A stretch of 64,000 nucleotides of DNA from contig CM024760.1 of assembly GCA_014218235.1 (NCBI GenBank), positions 11,636,049-11,700,048 on the forward strand. Direction: 5' to 3'. This DNA is from Colocasia esculenta. Lineage: Eukaryota > Streptophyta > Magnoliopsida > Alismatales > Araceae. Below are positions 58,812-64,000 of this stretch, in pieces. A model generated the notes under the pieces. That model searched no databases. It had not been told where the DNA came from and saw nothing but the letters and a program-made list of their open reading frames with translations. How positions within the stretch are numbered: position 1 is the stretch's first letter; each line of letters opens with the position of its first letter. The translations under genes were made by a program, and so were the position numbers.

Positions 58812-60237
58812 CTACAGCACGGCCCAGCCCAGCAGCAGAGCCCACACTCCAGCCATCGCCGCTCCGACCACCTTCGCCGCACCGCTCTGCACGCAATCAG
58901 ACACGAAGCACGTCAATCACCAACCACATCCACCATTACAAGAGATATCGGCATCCTACGGTCAAAAGTGCATCACCATTTCATCAAACGGCGGAGGTGT
59001 ACCCAAGGCCCACCGCGTTTGGTCCTTCCCGAGGGCGAGGAGGACCACCGACAGCGGAATCATGTCGAGGGTGGGTGGGGGCTCACTGTCGGTCTCTTGA
59101 TCAACGGTCCAGATCTGTAATCAGATCTGTCGGTAACCGACAGGTTTCATAGGTGCTTTAGGGTACCGTACGGTTTTCTATTTATTTTTATTTTTTAAAA
59201 TCTTTTAAAAACAGCATTTGTACTCATCTAACTTTAGCGCTGCAACTGAGACGGATCTCAAAACTCACAAACAACTAGATTGCAATCTTAGCGCTCGGTT
59301 CCGCTTTGTGAAGCGGCAGCTGGCCGGTGTGGAGTGGCGGGGTCTGTTGCATCCCGGTGGCGTGTGTTTTGTTTGCTGCTGGACGTGGCGCAAGCTGCAA
59401 ACTTTGGTTGTCTCTTCCTTCTCCGGCGACATCGCCCGGTTGGAAGGAAGCAATGTGGACACTGCCGTCCAAGTTCATGGTGCTAGATCTGATGCTTTGG
59501 GGCCTCAGATCGGGTGGTACGGTACATCGGTGTTAGTGCATGGTGACGGTGGGGAAGGCAGAAGGAAGTGTGGGGTGGTCAGTGCAGTGTGGGAAGGGGT
59601 TGCAGAGAGTGCTTACCGAGTCGTCGGCGACGGGAGCGACAGCGTCCTGGGAGGGACCGGGGACTTCCGCAGGCGGCGCCGGGGGGCTGGCGACGGACGG
59701 TGCAGGGGCTGGGGTCTTCTTCTTCTTCGTCTTCTTCTTGCTCGGAGCCGGGGTGGGCACCTCAACCGGAGCCGCAGGCGCCGCGGCGGGAGCCGGGGAC
59801 GCCTCGACCGGGGGAGTGGCGGCAACGGGGGCCGGCGCCGGGGGGGATAATGTGGGGGCGGCAGGAGCCGGCGGTGAGCTCACGGGAGCCACGAGGGGCG
59901 GGGACGACACGGGGGTTGAGGCAGCCGGCGCTGGGGTGGCGGCCGCCTTGGTCGGCGCGGCCGCGGGGGTGGCCGTAGGTGTCGCGGTGGGGGCGGTGGG
60001 CGTGAGGGGAGCGGAGGCGGTGGGCGACGCGACCGGGGCGGCAACGGGGGCGGGGATCTGCTTCTTCGGTGCAGCGGTGGGGGCGGGGGAGGCGGCGGTC
60101 TGTGACGGCGGCGTGGCGGCAGCCACTGGGGCGGCGGCGGTGGCGGCGGCGGAAGGGGCGGCGGCAGGAGACTGACCGGCGACGCAGCCGGCGGCAATGC
60201 AGGCGAGGAGAACGGCGAGGAGGGTCCGGCGGTCCAT
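58812..60237 (-). CDS. Lys-rich classical arabinogalactan protein, two exons
   Basis: Exon 1 runs 60237 down to 59617, and exon 2 runs 58886 to 58812. The donor GTAAGC at 59616 and the acceptor TGCAG ending at 58887 bound a 730-bp intron and join in phase 0. The 231-aa product has a signal peptide (residues 1-21, MDRRTLLAVLL...), a Pro/Ala/Ser/Thr-rich body with many AP, SP and TP motifs, which are sites for hydroxyproline arabinogalactans, and a basic block PSKKKTKKKKTPAPAPS (about residues 165-181). Exon 2 encodes SGAAK and then a hydrophobic tail ending GWAVL, which fits a GPI-anchor signal with cleavage near DDS/SGAA. The basic block places it with AGP17/18/19-type Lys-rich AGPs at the outer plasma membrane or cell wall. 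ATG 60237 is chosen over the upstream in-frame ATG at 60426 because it starts the signal peptide and follows a TATA-like site. Confidence 0.9.
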
Positions 60238-60283
60238 GGCTCTGGAGGGAGGAGAGCTGAGTAAGAGACTGGAGGAAGAGTGT

Positions 60284-60304
60284 GTGTAGAGAGAGAGAGA
60301 GAGA
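60284..60304. repeat. GA/CT microsatellite in the AGP 5' UTR
   Basis: About ten GA units with one interruption; CT-rich on the mRNA strand, about 50-65 nt before the ATG. Confidence 0.85.
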
Positions 60305-60342
60305 AAGAGAGAAGTAAGTGTGAGGGTGGGTGTAGCGCAACG

Positions 60343-60350
60343 TATAAATA
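60343..60350 (-). promoter_or_regulatory. Candidate TATA box of the AGP gene
   Basis: TATTTATA on the minus strand, 106 bp upstream of the ATG, giving a 5' UTR of roughly 75 nt. Confidence 0.5.
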
Positions 60351-60477
60351 GATAGGAGAAGCCTGGGTTGGCTTGGCAGTGAGAACGGAGGGCTCGAAGG
60401 TTCGTTTCCGGTGCGCTAGAGAACAAGATTAGGGTGAGCTAATGTGTCGCGGAAACCCAGTCTGTCGTGCGGGGCCC

Positions 60478-60500
60478 GGCGCGGCGCGGCGCGGCGCGGC
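60478..60500. repeat. (GGCGC)n short tandem repeat
   Basis: Four to five pentanucleotide units, about 240 bp upstream of the AGP start codon. Confidence 0.85.
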
Positions 60501-60932
60501 ATGTGACTCCTGCCGCGGTTGGTGCGGGAAGGTGCAGCCGAATGGTCGCGGCTCACACATTCGGGTTTCGAGGTGGCTAGGGCCGGGGCCTGGGCGGTTC
60601 GTAATGTTGTGATGTGTGGGTTCAGGGTGCGGTGTGGGGGTTGTGGCGATGGTGATGGTGTACGAATGGGAGGTAGTGAGGTACCGCCGGCCAATCGGAG
60701 TGGGCGCCACAGCTGTGTCGGGTGCCGTTGGGGTTGAGACGACGCGCCTTGCAGGTATAAGGAAAATTAATTATAAGTTTTTATGAGTGAGAGTGCATTA
60801 TTTATAATTACAAATCCCTGTCAAAAATATCTGTACCCAAAAATTAAGTAATTTTATAGGTGTTAATTTTTAATCTTTATTTTATTAGAATCTACACTTA
60901 CGATCTTTGAGTAACATTTTTCCTTTTTTGAT

Positions 60933-61760
60933 TGTGAATAATCATTACTTTAAAAAAATTTCACATATTTTAAATTACAGTCATATATATTTTAACAATT
61001 TTAAATTCTTATTTTACCATTTTAGAATTTAGATTTTAAATCATGTTAACAGTAATTTTAAGTTTCACATATTTTAACTTATCGGTACACATATTTAACG
61101 TCATTGAACTCTTATTTTAACGTCTTTGAACTCTTACTTTAATAATATCTTCAAATTTAGATTTTAATTTATATCAACAGTTATTTTAAGTCTCACATAT
61201 TTTAACTCAGCATCACATATACTTTAATAATTCTGAACTATTATTTTAACGGCTTAGAACTTAAACTTTAAGTCATGTTAACGGTGGTTTTAAGTCCCAC
61301 ACATTTTAACTAATCGTCACATATATTTTAACAACCTCAAACTCTTATTTTAATATCTTCGAACTCTTATTTTAATATATTCAAACTTAAATTTTAAGTT
61401 ATGCCATACTGACTTTAAATCCCACACACTTTAACTCACCATCATACATACTTAAACTATTTCAAACTTTTATTTTAACAACTTCAAACTTATATTTTAA
61501 GTCATGTCAAAAGTGACTTTAACTTTCAGACACTTTAACTTACCATCACACATATTTTAACAACCTTGAACTTTTATTTTAAGGCATTCGAACTCTTATA
61601 CTTTTAATACTTTTAAACTTAGATTTTAAGTCATGTCGATAACGATTTTAAGTCTCATACATTTTAACTCACCATTATACATATTTTAATGACATCAAAC
61701 TCTTACTTCAACACTTTCGAACTTAGACTTTAAATCATATCAACATTGATTTTATGTGAG
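60933..61760. repeat. Degenerate tandem array with alternating 104/128-bp spacing
   Basis: The landmark TCATGTTAAC and its variants start at 61041, 61169, 61273, 61399, 61502, 61631 and 61735, giving spacings of 128, 104, 126, 103, 129 and 104. An earlier, weaker copy lies at about 60935. The longer unit holds an extra AACTCTTATTTTAA-type segment of about 24 bp. The higher-order period is about 231 bp. Confidence 0.85.
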
Positions 61761-62250
61761 TTAAAGTAGAAGGAGAATCTGGTTTAAGTAGTATAAGAAC
61801 AAAGAATAAGAATATAAATGATAAGTTAAAATAGATGTAGAATCGAATTAAATTAGACATACTTTGACAATTTCAAACTCTTATCTTAAAGTTTTATAGC
61901 AGTTACATATGTGATATATTGTGTAACATAAAAAATTAAAATAAAATTATAAACTGTTAAAGTAATAAATAATTCATCTTACTGTAAGATGCATAAATGG
62001 TTGAAGTAATAGAACATGCCAACCTCTTTGTTAAAGTACATGTATGAGTATGTTAAAATAATATTGTTCATGAGTTAAAGTATAAGAAAATTTTAGTTAA
62101 AGTATAAGAGCAGGGAATAAGAATATGAAGGATAAGTTAAAGTAGATGTAGAATTTTGTTAAAGTAGACGAAGAAATTGGTTAAAGCAAATGAAAAAATC
62201 AGTTAAAGTAAATGACAAAATCAATTAAAGTATGAACACAGTAATTATAC
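61750..62250. repeat. GTTAAAGTA-rich region with a 100-bp direct repeat
   Basis: A block around 61758-61855 (AGTTAAAGTAGAAGG..GAATAAGAATATAAATG) recurs at about 62078-62180. The recurring GTTAAAGTA is the complement of the TACTTTAAC/TATTTTAAC words in the array to the left, so this part runs in inverted orientation. Possible outer ends AAGGAAAATTAATTA at about 60760 and TAATTAATTTTTTCT at about 62432 suggest that both belong to one element; this is weak. Confidence 0.55.
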
Positions 62251-62640
62251 ATATCTGATAGTAAGGAATAAAAGTACACATTGATAGAGGGGTAAAATTG
62301 AAAATAAAATAGAAGATAGAAATTATCTTTTTTTAGGGACTAATTATTAAAGTTTACTAAAAGGTGAGATTACTTGGGGCATTTTTTCTGATAGAGACTA
62401 AGAAATAAGTCTCCCAACTGCCTAAGGACCCCTAATTAATTTTTTCTATCTTTTTAGGTATATGGCAATCTCCTCTCTCCTCGGAAGGTCCAACTGTCGA
62501 TTCATATGGTGGGTCTAATTTCTAATAATAATTAAATTAGAGTTACACAGAGATATAATTTAATTTTATATTAAAAATAATGAAAGTAAATATGTATTTA
62601 TAAACAAGATCTCTTATCTTAAAGGAATCTTTTTATTAAA

Positions 62641-63915
62641 AAATGATAAAATTTCAAACAAGAATAATATTTCTTAAGAGATATGTTGAAATTTCACGCA
62701 ATTTTATTAACACTATATGTAAAAACTCGAATGAAAGGTTGTGTGTGTTATTTGAGCATCTTGTCATAATAAGATCTGCCCACATACAACATAAATATGT
62801 ATTTGTAAGATATATTTATCTTCTCTCAAAAATATAATTTTCTTAAGAAGATAATAAAATCTCACAAAAAGATAATATTTCTCGATGGGTAAACTAAAAG
62901 TTCATGCAATTTTAAGCTCAAATGATGTTGTCACATTCATTAACGAGGGTCTCCTAATTTTAGGAGGACAAATCTGAACATAAACAAGAGAATAAGTATC
63001 TCAATGTCCACCCCCAGACTCCATGAAAACAAGGCTCGAAGGTTTGTGCCAACCGAGTTTTTGTGCTTCTGTCTCAAACTATGATTTACATGAAGTAATA
63101 ATTTGAGAGAAAAAGTGGCAAGACTCACTTTGCAATAAACATGGGATAAATTGTAAGAAAATAATAAGGATTGTAGAGGAGAGATTTAGGCATCATTTGA
63201 GAGAGAGTTTAAAAAAAATTTGAAATTAAAAATTTATGACAAGACCTATTGTGTTTCCAAACATTATACCCTTTGCCTCGATTTTAGAACCCTGTGGAAT
63301 CCATTGAAGGAGAGAGATAGAAAGAAGACTCTGCATGTGGGAAAGCGGATGAAGTGCCGCTTTCAAAAAATTTTGGGACAAATGGAGAGAAAAAGACACA
63401 GAAGAGCGCTGCTCGGATTTTTTTTGATTTATTATTATTATTTTACATGCCTCGTCACCTGCACTGCAAAAGGTGCCGACGACAAGATAAAATTAGGACG
63501 CCTTTGTCATCTTGCAGGAAAAATTGATTTAGTCGATTTTTACTTTTTGAGAATTGTATTCAAACAACGCCTTAGTCTCACATCAGATTTTTAAGAACAA
63601 AGTTAAAATCCTAAGAATAGAGACAATACTTCTTGAGAGGGCATAGTGAAATTTCACGTATCTTTAATGACGTCGTCTGTAAAAAAATTATGTGTCTCTA
63701 TTATACACTCTTATCCTCACTAAAAAGAATGTTGTATAGAAGGGAGATTTAATCTCCAAAGTGAAGATTGTGAAGATAAAATGTGTGCTTATAAAATAAG
63801 ACCTACCACCAACTCTCAAGAGAGTTTTTTTTAAAAAAATAAAAAATAAAGACAAACTCTAAGAATGAGAAGAATAATTTTTAAGAGGGGCACATTGAAA
63901 TTTTCTGCATCTTTA
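62641..63915. repeat. Four dispersed copies of a repeat of about 75 bp
   Basis: Copies at about 62641-62712, 62850-62925, 63600-63672 and 63840-63915 share the order AAGAATA, AATATTTCTTAAGAGG, TTGAAATTTCACGCA, TCTTTAA. They are diverged. Function unknown. Confidence 0.6.
63189..63571. mobile_element. PIF/Harbinger (Tourist-like) MITE, 383 bp
   Basis: TIRs GGCATCATTTGA and, inverted, GGCGTTGTTTGA, with the TSD TTA at 63186-63188 and 63572-63574. The ends resemble those of the insert at 35603. Its ORF (63220-63594) runs beyond the element and is not taken as a gene. Confidence 0.7.
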
Positions 63916-64000
63916 AGAATGTTTGACAAAAGTTTTTTCTTTCTCTATTTAAGTCAATAAAATTCTTTTAAGGTAATCCATCTCATTTTTATTATAAGAT

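Noticed and set aside
59540..60175. Gly/Ala-rich and Arg/Pro-rich ORFs in other frames of the AGP exon
   Set aside because: Shadows of a Pro/Ala-rich coding strand; only the minus frame from 60237 has a signal peptide.
60237..60426. In-frame upstream ATG at 60426 as the AGP start
   Set aside because: It would place the signal peptide at residue 64 and lies upstream of the TATA-like site.
63220..63594. 124-codon ORF
   Set aside because: Lies across a Tourist-like MITE and its right TSD; no domain.

Overview
This is plant nuclear DNA, most likely from a monocot with a repeat-rich genome. The signs are a GC-rich 5' end in the protein genes, Ty3/gypsy, CACTA, hAT and PIF/Harbinger elements with their usual termini and target-site duplications (TSDs), and retroelement primer-binding sites (PBSs) complementary to plant initiator tRNA-Met. 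I cannot name the genus. Only three ordinary host genes are supported: a two-exon ARM/TPR-repeat protein (3859-5952, +), an intronless P-class PPR protein closely resembling Arabidopsis At5g02860 (36346-38880, +), and a two-exon Lys-rich arabinogalactan protein with a GPI-anchor signal (60237-58812, -). Nothing suggests that the three act together.

Most of the rest is layered transposons. From 7197 to 22211 lies a complete element with 3.6-kb LTRs, TSD ACGTA, a tRNA-Met PBS and a polypurine tract (PPT), but only 1.6 kb of internal DNA carrying a broken gag (a TR-GAG/LARD-type element). Its 3' LTR is split by a 6.2-kb CACTA element that carries a 177-bp tandem array, G-rich repeats and a broken transposase-like gene. 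From about 23350 to 33921 two truncated gypsy elements meet tail to tail at about 28613: element B on + (gag only, with an internally duplicated LTR) and element A on - (gag-pol up to RNase H). A 316-bp near-perfect hairpin lies inside element A's LTR.

From 39270 to 53453 there is a three-level nest. A degraded gypsy element (TSD AGTTG) was hit in its 5' LTR by a chromodomain-bearing gypsy element (TSD AAGAC). That element's 3' LTR was in turn hit by an 884-bp hAT-type element (TSD TTCGGCGG). The flanks hold smaller inverted-repeat elements, two of them Tourist-like with TSD TTA.

The right end (60.9-64 kb) is AT-rich. It holds a degenerate tandem array whose spacing alternates between about 104 and about 128 bp, and a dispersed repeat of about 75 bp. 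The gag-pol frames of the newer gypsy copies are broken almost only by TGA/TAG codons of the C-to-T type, with no frameshift in two of them, as expected from deamination of methylated cytosines. I found no CRISPR array, no rRNA or tRNA gene and no bacterial-type system.
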